NCBI GenBank assembly: GCA_009760855.2
Contig: WPIO01000044.1
Span: 1,030,001-1,092,000, forward strand
Source: Cristatella mucedo
Taxonomy: Eukaryota > Bryozoa > Phylactolaemata > Cristatellidae
DNA: 62,000 bases
Direction of reading: 5' to 3'
Shown here piece by piece: positions 42,176 through 52,953 of the stretch (within the stretch, counting starts at the first letter, position 1; each line of letters starts with the position of its first letter). The notes below the pieces were generated by a model. That model saw only the letters and a program-made list of their open reading frames with translations, made no database searches and was not told where the DNA came from. The translations under genes were made by a program, and so were the position numbers.

Positions 42176-42191
42176 CAATAGCTGACGACTA

Positions 42192-42262
42192 TAATTAAAA
42201 AAATGTGGCAGGCAAGATTCAAATATCTAATTAAAAAATGTAGCAGGCAAGATTCGAACATT
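42192..42262. repeat. 36-bp tandem duplication
   Basis: ATTAAAAAAATGTGGCAGGC and ATTAAAAAATGTAGCAGGC occur in two adjacent units that differ at a few bases. Confidence 0.8.
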
Positions 42263-43862
42263 GCATAGGCGATAAAAAAATGTAACTGCAATAAAAATAT
42301 AAAAAGAAAATTGAAATCAAGGTCTTCTTCGACGCTTACTCCATATATGTCTTCTACTTTTCAGTCTTGGCAACAAGTCAGACAAGAAACGACATTTTAA
42401 GCTCCTTTCACCAACAATCGATTAGAAATGTGAATGGGGATAGAAATATCAATAGGAATAACTAGGTAAAATTAAAAGGAATCAATAAAATTTTATTAGC
42501 TCCACCGTTCGGCCTCCACATAAGTCATCCTGTGCTGCAATCATGTCATTGGGAGTTTCTCTTTCTTGCCTGGCCTCCTCTCTTAGAGCCAAACACGATG
42601 ACTCACTTTGCACAGCAATGCAATGCAGCGGCTGTGCATAAAATCTACTGTGCTCCTCAGTCTCCCACTCTGATAAGAGAAGGCCTTTCTGACCACACAT
42701 CTTGTAAAAGTTGTGCTACAGAAAAAAATTAAAACCTTTTTCACTTTATCGTTTCTCAGTGAATGTCGCTACTAAGCAGCTTCGATGGCCGCCAAGTAGC
42801 TTCAATGTGAACTTTCGAGAAAGCATTGTGGGTAACACAGTTCAATATTGATGGGACAGCTTACCTCGTCAGACGAAAACACATTCTTTCCTGATGGTAC
42901 TGCTTCATTGTGGGGACCTCTGTCGCTCTCGCTTTGACTACAACGACATCGAGCATATGATTTTGAGCAGAGCAATGTGCTATGAATGCTCGAGATGGCG
43001 GCCTGGACATTTGATCTGGATGCTGAGTCTAAAAGCATTGCTGCTGCTGCACTGTACATTCAAATGTCATTGCTAGGTCTCTCACCTTTGCTAGAGGGCT
43101 GCTGACAGTAGAGTGACAAGCGCACGCACGCACACACACACACCCCCTTTTGGATTTATCCAAGGGGAACTGGGGCCGATTGAACACCTTTCTCTAGGCC
43201 TACGCTGAAACGAGTGGCAGCACAAGATCTGCCAGTAACTACGCACCCAGCTGCCTAGACCTGCCACGCCTAACTGTAGCCACAATTCTCAAAGGACTAT
43301 AAGGAGCAAAGAACATCCCTGTAGAAAGACACATAAAAAATTGTCAGTTCATTGTAGATTCTTGCAATAGTCTACTTAGCTAAAATTGTAACACGAGTAT
43401 CTGCCAGCAGTTTAATAAGTAGCGAGACACTGACCAAGCGATGGTAGGCTAGCTGCTCAGACCGAGCTACTCACACCGAGGCTCCCACAAGGCTCAGACT
43501 GAGCTACTCCTTTAGTGAGCCAAGGCTAACCACACTGTGCTTCACTCAATAACTGAGTAAATAGCCAAGCAAAGCAGAATACAATCGTGTCCACTGATGG
43601 ACAATCGCACACTTTATCTAAAAAACATCTATTCAACCGCTGTGCCCCTCATAATTCTGTGTTCTAATACCACGTACAGCTGTCTCAGCTCAATGGTCGT
43701 CAGTCATCCTAAATAAACCTCGGTACTCACAGGTATCGCCATATTGCAATCAGCAGCTACAGCTGGCTGACCCAGGACAATATTCATTTGTTGGTGCACA
43801 TGAATGCTTAGACCATAGAATGGCTAACCGCAGAGCAAGCTCGAGGAATGGCATTTGCATTC
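42263..43862. other. no recognised gene
   Basis: A 1.6-kb stretch without domain-bearing ORFs. A small CA run lies at 43129-43144. Confidence 0.4.
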
Positions 43863-44020
43863 TACGGCACACTAGATAAGGTGGTTGCTTTCACGACCTT
43901 GGTCCCGAGGTCGTGGGTTCGATTCCTGTGGTGGGCGATTCTTTATCGCCACTGCAAACGGTGGTGATAGCCGTAAAGGCTCTTCTGTCGCTATACAAAA
44001 GGAGGCTGTTTAATCAGCTA
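43863..44020 (+). mobile_element. SINE-1 copy (good reference copy)
   Basis: ACTAGATAAGGTGGTTGCTT (head), GGTCGTGGGTTCGATTCCTG (box B), TTTATCGCCACTGCAAACGG, GTGATAGCCGTAAAGGCTCT and GAGGCTGTTTAATCAGCTAG define the family's 5' to 3' order. The tail is T-rich. Confidence 0.92.
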
Positions 44021-44340
44021 GGATTTTGTTTTTTTTTACCTGGGCAATACCGAATCAAAAAGCAATGAAAGTTTATTGCAGCCGTGCATACAACATACAA
44101 GACACGGTTGAAGATGTGGTGCAATTGCTTCTAGCATCTAAACCCTACCATTTTGCTATGGCAGTCTCTGATAGGCCGGTCTGGAACCTCTGCTAAACAT
44201 AATTATCATTTGGAATAAAAGCAATTTGAATCAAAACCATGGAACCCAAGGGATCTATTCTAGTTCTACTTTTTCAAATTCACATTCTGTCTTGCCGAAG
44301 TAATTGCAGAGTGCAATCTAGGCTTTAATTTTTGAAATAG

Positions 44341-44515
44341 ATAATAATAATATACTTCCATCGCACCCTCAGAGAACTGATCTTTTTCTAGGCACTTTGC
44401 AGATGCTGTATAGAAAGCATTACATAATTATTGATGGTAACATCCACGATCAGCAGGCATAGTGTAAGCAGGTACATGCACACAAAGGACGAGTTACAAA
44501 GACCCACCAAATGCT
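44341..44515 (-). mobile_element. LINE-A 3' end
   Basis: (TAA)n, CACCCTCAGAGAACTGATCT, TTTCTAGGCACTTTGCAG and GACCCACCAAATGCTAT match the LINE-A tail and the end of its coding region. Confidence 0.8.
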
Positions 44516-44529
44516 ATAGCTGTACTGTG

Positions 44530-44611
44530 CTTCGATCTCTCTCTCCCCTTCAAGCATAACAAACTTGCTAAACCCCTTGCAGCATATATTGCTGATATTC
44601 ACGCTTGGATG
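44530..44611 (+). mobile_element. LINE-A remnant, part 1 (left of inserted LINE-B)
   Basis: CCTTGCAGCATATATTGCTG and ATATTCACGCTTGGATGG match the LINE-A segment coding ACIDDIRTWMAA. It stops where the LINE-B tail begins and continues at 45651. Confidence 0.8.
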
Positions 44612-45650
44612 GTAATGTAATGTAAGGTATCTCCGTCTGTAACTCCACAAAGTCATAAAGACCATGTGGGTGTTACGAAGGAGAGTTTTGTATAGCGCTC
44701 ACAGCCTAAGCGGCTTTCGGTACGCATTCGGTAGCCAACAGACTTCGTCTCACGCAACAAAGAGAAAGTGGGAAGCATAGCACAGTCAGGAGAGCAGTTG
44801 AGGTAGTGAGTAGCATGGAAGTAGCAGCTCAGGACCGCTGGAAAGGATGAGCCATAGTCGGCAGTAGGAGAGTAGTTGTCGTTGCATAAGAATTGTGGAA
44901 GCGAGTTCCACAGTCTAGGACCTGCAGAGCTAAAGCTTCTGTCGCCAACTGTCTTTAAGTGGAGGAATGGGACAGCTAATTTATTGTCCACACAGGACCT
45001 GAGGGCGCGAACAGCCTGAAACTGATGCAACAGTTCAGCTAGGTACGAAGGAGCCAAGCCGTGGCAGGCCTTGTGGGTCAGCGTAAGAACTTTGCTCGGT
45101 ATCCTTTGCTCAACCAGCAACCATCCTAGCTCTTTCAGCAAAGGAGACACGTGCTCAAACCGCTGGGACTTGAAGACTAGCCTTGCAGCCATATTCATTG
45201 TCCGCTGTAGTGGCATAATAGCTTTCTTTGGCAGCCCAGCCAAAAGGGAATTACAATAATCAAGCCGAGACAGAACTAAAGAGCTAGTTAAATTTTTTAC
45301 AACCCACTGTGGGAGACAGCTTCTAATCTTGGATAGGGATCGGATGTGATGGCTAGCTGTAGAGAAAGTCTTCTGAATGAAGCTTTTGAAATTGAGGCAG
45401 CTGTCGAAAACGACACCTAAATTTCGAGCACGTGGTGATGGTCGCACAATAGCATCACCTATTAGAACAGCAAAGCCTTTTAAACCAGCCACACGCTTAG
45501 GGTGTCCTGTGAGCAGCAGTTCAGTTTTATCATCATTTAATTTCAGGAAGTTTTGCGACATCCAGGATCGAATATCGGCAAGGCAAGCATTCAGTTTCTC
45601 AGTTTCCGCAGCAGATTCCGACGGTTTGAATGACAAATACAACTGTAGCT
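44612..45650 (-). mobile_element. LINE-B copy with a 329-codon open frame, inserted in LINE-A
   Basis: On the minus strand the ORF (44653-45642) runs from YLSFKPSESAAETEKLN just after the YADD block, through FLKLNDDKTELLLTGHPKRV, RPSPRARNLGVVFDSC, LVLSRLDYCNSLLAGLPKKA and FSSAGPRLWNSLPQFLCNDN to the C terminus. Open over its whole length but 5'-truncated after the catalytic motif. The 3' tail is ACATTACATTACC-type at 44612. Confidence 0.92.
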
Positions 45651-45745
45651 AACTTTCTGAAAGTGAATGACTATAACTACTTAATTAGTTATGGGTAAAC
45701 CCAGTCTTAAATACCTACATCAGCTCCACAATATAGTTTGCCTAA
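45651..45745 (+). mobile_element. LINE-A remnant, part 2
   Basis: AACTTTCTGAAAGTGAATGA and TTAGTTATGGGTAAACCCAG continue NFLKLNDDKTNLLVMGKPS after the LINE-B insertion. CATCAGCTCCACAATATAG follows. Confidence 0.8.
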
Positions 45746-45749
45746 AAAT

Positions 45750-45876
45750 ATATTATTAATTTATCTAGCACCCTAAGAGAATGTAACTCTATCCAAGCAC
45801 TTTACATATGCCTCAGGGCTCGAGCTCACTACTTTGGTCGTTAAAGGCAAGCATCTTTGCCCAGAGTGATCTACTT
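45750..45876 (-). mobile_element. SINE-2 copy inserted in LINE-A
   Basis: TTTATCTAGCACCCTAAGAG, ATCCAAGCACTTTACATATG (hairpin tail) and GGGCTCGAGCTCACTACTTT (box B complement) give a SINE-2 on the minus strand, splitting the LINE-A remnant. Confidence 0.75.
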
Positions 45877-45894
45877 TAAACATTGGAAAAACAC

Positions 45895-46575
45895 CAGCTT
45901 GTAGAGATAAGTACACCACAGCCAAGCTGATCCATGCATGTGCGACATCCATCTCCTGTCACTTGCTACTCGAAGGTCTTCCTGCATGCGAACAACAATG
46001 CATATAGTTGGGCAAAACTCGGCAGCTGGGCTTGTCTGCCATGAACGTCAAAACTGACACCACTGCTCAGATGAGCAGTATCAGTTTCGAGGCATGCAGT
46101 GGCATCATCAAGCAGCTTATCGACTTCAAGGTTCTCTCTCACTTTTGGGTTCTTTCATTCTCTTGCTCCAGAATACCTTTTGGATATACTTTCTACTCAG
46201 GCATTGTATCCTACTACCCACTCTTCTGAGTCAAGTTGTTTCGCTATGCCAACAACCACCAATTTATGCCTAACCAAGCTTACATTCTTTGGAGAACGCG
46301 CCTTCAATTCGTGTGCTCCGCAAGACCAGGACTCGTTACCAGCTGACGTTCCGACATACCCCGAACTGAAGTCATTTTCTTAAATGAAAAAGGCTCCTCA
46401 TACCATTTGTTCTGTCTGCATTATTGTCCTTTGCATGCTTTCACTTGCAGAAATTATTCGTGCTACCATTGGTCAGTGTACCCATGCTTCCTTTTCAGCG
46501 TATGCACAGTGTATCGAAAGAGATTTAGTTGTTCTTGAGATACCACACTAATTATTACTATTGTCACTATTACTA
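45895..46575 (+). mobile_element. LINE-A remnant, part 3 (C terminus and tail)
   Basis: AGCTGATCCATGCATGTGCG, GGGCAAAACTCGGCAGCTGG, ATCGACTTCAAGGTTCTCTC and TTTGGAGAACGCGCCTTCAA match HAFVTSRLDF, QNSAARL, RIDFKVL and FGDRAF in order. The hairpin tail remnant is at 46505-46560 before (ATT)n. Confidence 0.82.
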
Positions 46576-47194
46576 CTATTATTCTTATTATTATTATAGT
46601 GTTGTTTCCAGACAGCTAACACCTGGCACATATAAGGATCTGTCATTCATTTTCCTTCAGCATCCAGTACGCCTACAATCCCTTGCTAAGCCATGCTCGC
46701 AACAAGGCACGAGCAGTAGAACAGTAGCAGTAGTTGGAGGCCAACAGTGCAGTGCAGTGAAAAAGACAGCTAGAGGCAAGTTTCGTTAGAAATCGTCGTG
46801 CTGCAGGGAGACCGAGTGATACTATATCATTTGCTCAAATGGTGTTTCTGAGCCAGACTCATCGGCTAGATGCCCAAGAGCCGGCACACTCACGGTTGTG
46901 CTCTATGTGCAATGTGCATAATTCTGTTATCTTCAGTCCGATATGTTTAAGGAAACCACGGTAAAGCCATTCACTTGCTTCAACATTCGCATAAAGGTCC
47001 AGCATGACTGGATCACATGCTAATTGGGGCTGCCGGTGAGCGGTCAAAATTTGCAGAAACCGAACTCGTCCGCCCCCACCAGAAGTTCACGCGTGAGTTC
47101 GACAGACGCAACTACCGAACGAGGGTTTCGGACGACACAGCCATGCTCACTGCTGCTTAGATGAGAACAATGCGCGATATGCTATGCGTACGTC
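46576..47194. other. 3' flank of the TIR-like gene, no other gene seen
   Basis: Probably includes the 3' untranslated region of the minus-strand gene. A (TAT/TTC)n-like run lies at 46545-46597. Confidence 0.4.
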
Positions 47195-48297
47195 TTATAT
47201 ATGCATGTGGCAATATGGCAGTGCAGAAGTAGCAGCAGGTAAGCAGAGAAAGCAGGCAACGTACCCACTTGTCGGTGCCGCAGCCACCATCCTCGTGGCT
47301 GGGCTGCACAGGCCTACTTTCCTCGGGGCGATCTCGCCACGATCAGAGCAGCATGCTCCTGCACCAACCGGCATCAGCGCCAGAGAAGCTGCCTGGCTGC
47401 TCCTATCGCTGCTCGAACTGCTGGGGTCGACGGTTCTGCTTGGCATAGCTAGCGAAGCTGTTAGACGGCACAAGGGCCTGGTGGTGACATCGCCCGGAGC
47501 GACCGGATAGCTAGCGGCACTTGCATGTGTGGCCAGCTCGGTGCCCGGCGCAGCTAGCTGTGAAGGCAGCCGGTCTGTTCTGCTGCTTCTGACCGTGGAA
47601 GCAGCAGCCGCACCATCCTGAGGCAACTCAAGGGCAGGGACATCACCAGCGACAGTGCTTGCTCCGGCTGGGGTGCAGTCGAGAGACAGATCTAACGACA
47701 GGGACATGGCAAGCCGGTCCGAAGCAGGACCGAGCCACTCGTCCCTCGATGGCTGTGAGTCAAACGACACAGACAAGCCAAGCTTTGGCCGCCGCTGGCG
47801 CTGCTGATCGACCATTGCTCTCCGTCTCTCGGTGGCAACGTCTGAACTGAAGAGGCAACTCATCGTGTTTTCGAAGGATTTGTGCTTGGGGTCGATGTGG
47901 CAGAGCGAGTTGAAACCCCAGGCCTTCTTACCGAACTTGCACTCCTTACTGCCGATGAGTATCAGCGAATTTACCTTCATCGGATTGTGCACAGTCTCGG
48001 CAAGCAGCTCACCCCGGTGCTGAGAAAGGAACCCGTCCTGTGCGAAGAAAGACTCTGTGGCGTACACGAGCATGTACACACTGTTGTTCACCAGCAGCTG
48101 TGTGAGCCGATACACTTGTGTCTCAAATGACAGCAAAGTTGGGTCGTCATAGAGGTGGCCCGAATAGCCATATTCTATCAGGCGGCTCAGCAGGTCGTCG
48201 GCCTCCTCTTTGTCCTTATCGGCGTAGAACAGGACAAAGTCACTGACTGGCAATCGAGAATCTACAAGTTCAAGCCTAGGCATCGGTATCTTGAGTT
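47195..48297 (-). CDS. TIR-like domain protein, terminal (or only) coding exon
   Basis: From the ATG at 48283 the frame gives 362 residues. Residues 15-150 look like a TIR domain: box-1-like SDFVLFYADKDKEEADDLL, a central VNNSVYMLVYATESFF strand-helix, then LAETVHNPMKVNSLILIGSK. Spacing is closest to adaptor-type TIR domains such as TICAM proteins, where box 2 is also weak. The tail from about 152 is basic, then Ser/Ala/Pro-rich and probably disordered, ending LPYCHMHI. TIR domains act in innate immune signalling or as NAD+ hydrolases (SARM type); no clear catalytic Glu context is visible, so I infer an adaptor role only. The real 5' boundary is probably the acceptor TTTTTACTAG at about 48298, giving an upstream exon I could not find; a Met start at 48283 is the alternative. 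Confidence 0.55.
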
Positions 48298-48313
48298 CTA
48301 GTAAAAATCCCAA

Positions 48314-49911
48314 TCAAATAAATTAACCGCAACAATAACTAAAAGCTAGGAAACATCTGTCGGGGTCTCCAAATTATCTGTGCACCACTAACATACCTAA
48401 GACCCGGTCACTGCTTAAACAACACCGGCAGGGAGAGGGGTCTGTCAACAAAGAAGAGTAGTCCACTAATTGCAGATGCCTACATGCACCAGCTGACGGT
48501 GGCATTGCTGAGGAACTATAAAGGCTGCATCTTGTTTTGATTCGGCAGGTTGTCGCCTGCTGTACTCCATCTCGAAATGATGCCACAACATAGCAGCAAG
48601 CATTACTGGCCGCTGAAACCGATGCCTGCTGGACAAAGAAGCCCGACTCCACTCGGAAAGAAATGCCCTGCATCGAACACAGACGACCCCTATCCCTCCC
48701 AATTAATCTCCAGAGTCTCTCCAGCTGCATCGGCAACCACCACTCAGTTTTCGAACATTGCTCAGAATTCAGCTCACAACACTGAACCCAAATCCGAGCG
48801 TTGAGCACGAGTGCCAGCGCACTCCGACTCAGCAACAAACCCCATCTGACCTGGGGGCAGGAGGAGGCCCCTGCACGTTATGCAGGAACCGTAAATGCCA
48901 AGAAAATGTTGTGAGCCCGACTGGTGCCACGTCATTTGTGTTAGACTGGGCAGATACGCAATACGAACACGAATTTCTGCCCTCCCCCCCCCCCCAATAA
49001 GAGATGGGGGAGCTCCGATCTCACTTAAGGGGAAAGCTAGAGTTTCGTTATGCTCTGAACAGCTTTATTGCCATGGCATCAAACCCGAGCACTCTTCCTT
49101 CTGTTTGACCATTTAGGAATGTCAGAAAAACCCTGTGTAAACTAGGAACTAACTGTGCCGGTCGAAGTATGCAGAGACTGCTGAGTCTGCTGAAAGCGGG
49201 TCAGCTCAGCAGAAGAAATCGGCTAGTTTAACAAGCTATACAAGTTCAGCTTGCACTCAGTGTACAGAACCATTGGTAGGAAGGGGGCAATTGCACCCCC
49301 TAGTGGAAGATGGCACCAACCTAGGCCGTCTCCTATATTAGGCCGGGGCATGAGCTTTGCAGCATGTCGAGAAAGATATAGCTGCGACCGGCACCAAACG
49401 ACGAGACCGTGTCCTACCTCCAGCCGATGAGTAACAGCTCGGCCTCAGCTGGCTTTTTCTGAGCGTAGCCTATCCAATGCCATAGCTACACCAGCAGCTG
49501 TAGCGATGACTGCCGCATGATACTCAGTTCTCCGAGTGCTTTTTATGGGCCAGTGACCATCGAGTAACACCGCACGTCTTGCTTAAAAGGAGTCAACATT
49601 TCAGCTTCAGCTGCTGGCCATTCTTTTGACTCGACATTCACAGTTGAACCGATCAATGTTACTGACGTAATAAAGTTGGCAATTAACTTTACTCTTCTAA
49701 AAAAATAAAATAACACGGTAAATCCATGTCCACTTTAGTTACATGGGTGCCTGGAGGACATTTATCTGAGCATGATCGAGTGCTTTCGAGTTACTAAGCT
49801 ATCTTTCAACTATCTTACTACCTACCCAGTGGTCCTGGGTGTCTTTATCTGCGATTTTGCATGCTCGTCTAAGCATGATACCTTACATGTAATTAATTCT
49901 TGGTTATTGCT
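48314..49911. other. no confirmed gene; may hold upstream exons of the TIR-like gene
   Basis: Minus ORFs at 48374-48838 and 48466-48702 overlap in different frames. The second contains RPVMLAAMLWHHFEMEYSR, which could be exonic after a TTTCAG acceptor, but its donor and phase do not fit the next exon. A C run lies at 48986-48995. Confidence 0.35.
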
Positions 49912-49985
49912 TCTCAGGCAGCTAGTTTTAAGGCGCCTGGATAGAGATTTGATTCTTCTGAGGCTCAATACAAACGACTTATTGT
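49912..49985 (+). mobile_element. SINE-2 / LINE-A hairpin tail fragment
   Basis: AAGGCGCCTGGATAGAGATT, TTCTTCTGAGGCTCAATACA and AACGACTTATTGTCG match the shared tail. The head is lost. Confidence 0.6.
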
Positions 49986-50554
49986 CGTTATTACTGAACG
50001 GCTTGCCTGCTAACCAAAGAATGCTACGCTCGTTTCAAAGTCGTATAATCGAGCTCTGAGAGTCTTGGGAACGTGCAGCCATGAAGGAAGTTGACAAGTT
50101 AGGTAGAAGAGGAGAAAGTAACAGAGGCCACGAACGCACATCGTCAGAGAGGGAGGCGATATAAACCTGGGGAAGCAAAAGCCTTACCCAGGGTCGCATC
50201 CGCTTGATCCATGAACACGAGCTAGCTGTCGAAGAGAGCAATGGAAAAGCTGCCGATGACAGCTACGCAAGCAGTTATCGAGGCAGTTTCCAAACTGCCC
50301 ACAAAATCCACCCTGCTAGTCAATGACGCAGTGAAGACGATGTAAGGTGCAAGGGACCGACCGACCGGAAGAAACCCAAATACTTCCGGCTTACTTCAAA
50401 CATGTGAGGCGTACGGCTGAAGCCTATCCAGTGAGTATATAAACATATTGCTAGAGCTCGTGCACCAAGTTGAAGATTAGCTGTCTAAATTACTCTCCAG
50501 AATTAATGAAGTCGATTGCACAGGTGACAGGCAAAATGGATAGAAATTTTGGTC
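49986..50554. other. no recognised gene
   Basis: A short minus ORF (50035-50241) has no family signal. Confidence 0.4.
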
Positions 50555-50669
50555 TAGCGGCTAAGGTGCTCGCCCCGACCAAGGTATTGCTGAGGTCGTG
50601 GGCTCGAGCCCCGAGGCATATTGTGCAGTGCGTGAATAGAGATTAAGTTCTCTTATGGTGCTGTACAAA

Positions 50670-50675
<6 letters not shown>
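50555..50675 (+). mobile_element. SINE-2 copy (good reference copy)
   Basis: Box-A-like GGTCTAGCGGCTAAGGTGCT, box-B-like GAGGTCGTGGGCTCGAGCCC, then GTGCGTGAATAGAGATTAAG and TTCTCTTATGGTGCTGTACA (the LINE-A-type hairpin), ending in an (AT)n tract. Confidence 0.88.
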
Positions 50676-50714
<39 letters not shown>

Positions 50715-50719
50715 ACATA
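50676..50719. repeat. (AT)n microsatellite
   Basis: Pure AT followed by GTATACATAT. Similar ACACATATATAC sequence occurs again at 51443-51455 across the GC-rich insertion. Confidence 0.9.
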
Positions 50720-51404
50720 TGTAACCGGGTTCCAGGGGTCAGAGGCTATTTCCCGCCAAACCCGGCCATACTCCGGCCACGCTGCCGCTCGCCATGCCGC
50801 AGAGCTAGGGTAAGACGAGCGGCCGTCAGGGTAAACCTCTTTATAATAACGCATGCGCCAACAACAACAGGGGAACTGAACAAGTCTACAGGGAGGGTCC
50901 TGTACATAGTACACTATGGGAGCGAAAGATGACGCAGCAAGCGCGAACAAACGTGTTAGTTGGGGTCAGTCGTCTTCCGCAGTCGTGTCGTTGTACCGAC
51001 TCCGAGTCCAACAGTACGAGCGTACGCCGTCCAAAACCCGGCTGGCTGAGTAACTGCTGGCTAGTCCGAGTCGACAACTACCACAGTCGTAAGCTTCGAC
51101 CGAAAGACGCCAACACACGGGGGTCACGAACACGCTACACGGGGAACGCCGAATAAACAAGTCAACAACGAGCGAGCTATCCAGCTCCGCTCGGGCCTTG
51201 GGTACTCGTTCCCTTGCGTGCGTGGCAGCATCGCCGGAGCACGCCTGCACGAATCCAGGTGCATAACTCGGCGAGACCGGGAGCCTCCAACGCCACGACT
51301 TAATTAGCCAACTTCCCGTACCCAAGAGCCCCGGTGACCTCTCGTCACCACACATCCGGCAATGCAGAGGTCTGATCCCGGCCTAGCCGGTGACCCTCAT
51401 TACA
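50720..51404 (+). mobile_element. candidate LTR (solo or truncated LTR retrotransposon)
   Basis: A GC-rich block between AT-rich flanks starts TGTAACCGGG and ends CCTCATTACA, so it has TG...CA termini with a TGTAA/TTACA inverted end. An AATAAA lies at about 51153. Six bases after the end comes TGGTCCCAGCCAACCG, whose complement ends CCA like a tRNA 3' end, so it could be a primer binding site. No matching target duplication is seen on the far side, so the right side may be deleted. The opposite orientation cannot be excluded. Confidence 0.4.
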
Positions 51405-51906
51405 GCCGCCTGGTCCCAGCCAACCGAACCCAGCCTGGGTACACATATATACCTTGGCGTTTTCAGGGAGATCGGAAAAGGATATCAGAACAGCCGTCTG
51501 CTAACGCTTATTGAGGCCTCCTGCAGGTAGCAGAGCAGATTGGGCAGATTATGCAGATTAGCAGATATGGCCATCAGCTTCAGAGCAGTTACTCGCCTAA
51601 CCAAATATTACGTTCTTATTTTATATTCACTACTTATCATTGACTACTGAATGCCGGAGAAAGAAACTGACGAGCCCTCGTGCTTTTTATTTCCCGTGAA
51701 TATCGCAAAACTGTCAACAGCAGAATTGACCACCTCCGCTTCGCAACACAAGGCTCTGACAAAATAGATGAGCCGTTTTTACCTGTCCGAGATCTTGTCG
51801 CATTGCGAGTTTCAAGTTGGTCAAGTGCCTGCTCTTATAGAATATTCCGATTAATATTTCATCGTAGTACCTTGCTTCTGCTAGCCTCTATGTTGCAATT
51901 TTTGTT
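51405..51906. other. unassigned; possible residue of LTR element internal region
   Basis: The first 40 bases may be primer-binding and leader sequence of the preceding LTR. From about 51443 the AT-rich flank returns. No gene recognised. Confidence 0.3.
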
Positions 51907-52245
51907 GTAATAATAATAATATTACTACACTTGATAAAGCTGCCTCAAAGAACTCAATCTCTTTCTATGCGCTTTGCATTTGCTTCAAAAGGTAACGCGA
52001 TTGAAGGATGGGTTGATTGCTTGATAAATCATGCTTGATAAACAACATGAATAACACGGTTTGGGGTGGCATGCACAAGGTCAGAATGCCAGTGTGGTTT
52101 GTGGCAGCATGCACAGTGTCAACACGCATATACCCATAAAGAAAGAATCACATGGACCCACTAAATGCTGTCACAAATAGGTGCGTTTTCAAGTTCGTTT
52201 TAAATATGGTCGAGTCTGGGGATGTTGTGACGAAAGTCGGGAGTG
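51907..52245 (-). mobile_element. LINE-A 3' end
   Basis: (TAA)n, then AAAGAACTCAATCTCTTTCT, GATAAACAACATGAATAACA, GGCATGCACAAGGTCAGAAT and GGACCCACTAAATGCTGTCA follow the LINE-A minus strand into the C-terminal codons, then diverge. Confidence 0.85.
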
Positions 52246-52907
52246 AGTTCGACGAGCAGAGTTCGACGCTGCTTGATAGATTTGACATGCACTTTCGCCC
52301 GGGAGTGCATCCCAAATTGAGCATGGAAGGGAGCTTAATTTTTCTTTGACGAGTTTGTTTTCAGATTGAGGCATTATAAACGATAACACTTCAAAATGAG
52401 CTAGAGAGCTATGCGTAAATTTGCTATCATATTTTTCATTAATTATGCCCATTAACTAGTTCTGTGTTTAGAGATCTCATACTACCATCAACCCTCAAGG
52501 GTACCGTGCGTGTTAGACGGGAATATCTTGGATTGATAGTAAACACTGTTGATTGATGCTCGCAAATGAAAGCGGTCGCGACTACTTGATAGCGATAGGA
52601 TTTGCGGTACGTGTGGGTACGTGGCTCTTTCCCGATCGACCTCCCTCGGCCCTTGTTCCGCCGTCAGCTAGCCACTTGGCTGTCGCAGGGCTAGCGCCAG
52701 ATTAACGACCGTTTTATTAATCTCTTTATAACAATATTTCATTCGCCTACTAAATTGGGGAACCATACAATATTACTAGGGCCCGTGGTTTCATCGGGGT
52801 TACAGGGGGAATGCGGAGTGACAGCGAGGCATGCATTCACGAGCTTGGAGAGTAGCCCTTGGAAAGCTCTTATGGAGACGTCTCGGATGGTGAAGATTGG
52901 ATTACCA
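52246..52907. other. no recognised gene
   Basis: Unassigned sequence between two LINE-A copies. Confidence 0.4.
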
Positions 52908-52953
52908 GGTCACGAATGGCTCACTGGGTAAGGCGAATGCTTTTCTCGACCTC
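52908..52953 (+). mobile_element. SINE-1, 5' part (split by LINE-A insertion)
   Basis: GGTCACGAATGGCTCACTGG and GTAAGGCGAATGCTTTTCTC are a SINE-1 tRNA-like head with box A, ending CGACCTC. The element resumes at 54166 with ACCTCGGTCCCGAG. Confidence 0.8.

Noticed and set aside
43863-44020. Functional tRNA gene
   Set aside because: The head has box A and box B but no complete cloverleaf, and the same head plus body occurs in many copies, so it is a SINE.
48374-48838. Upstream exon of the TIR-like gene
   Set aside because: Two frames compete, and no donor gives the phase needed by the exon starting near 48297.
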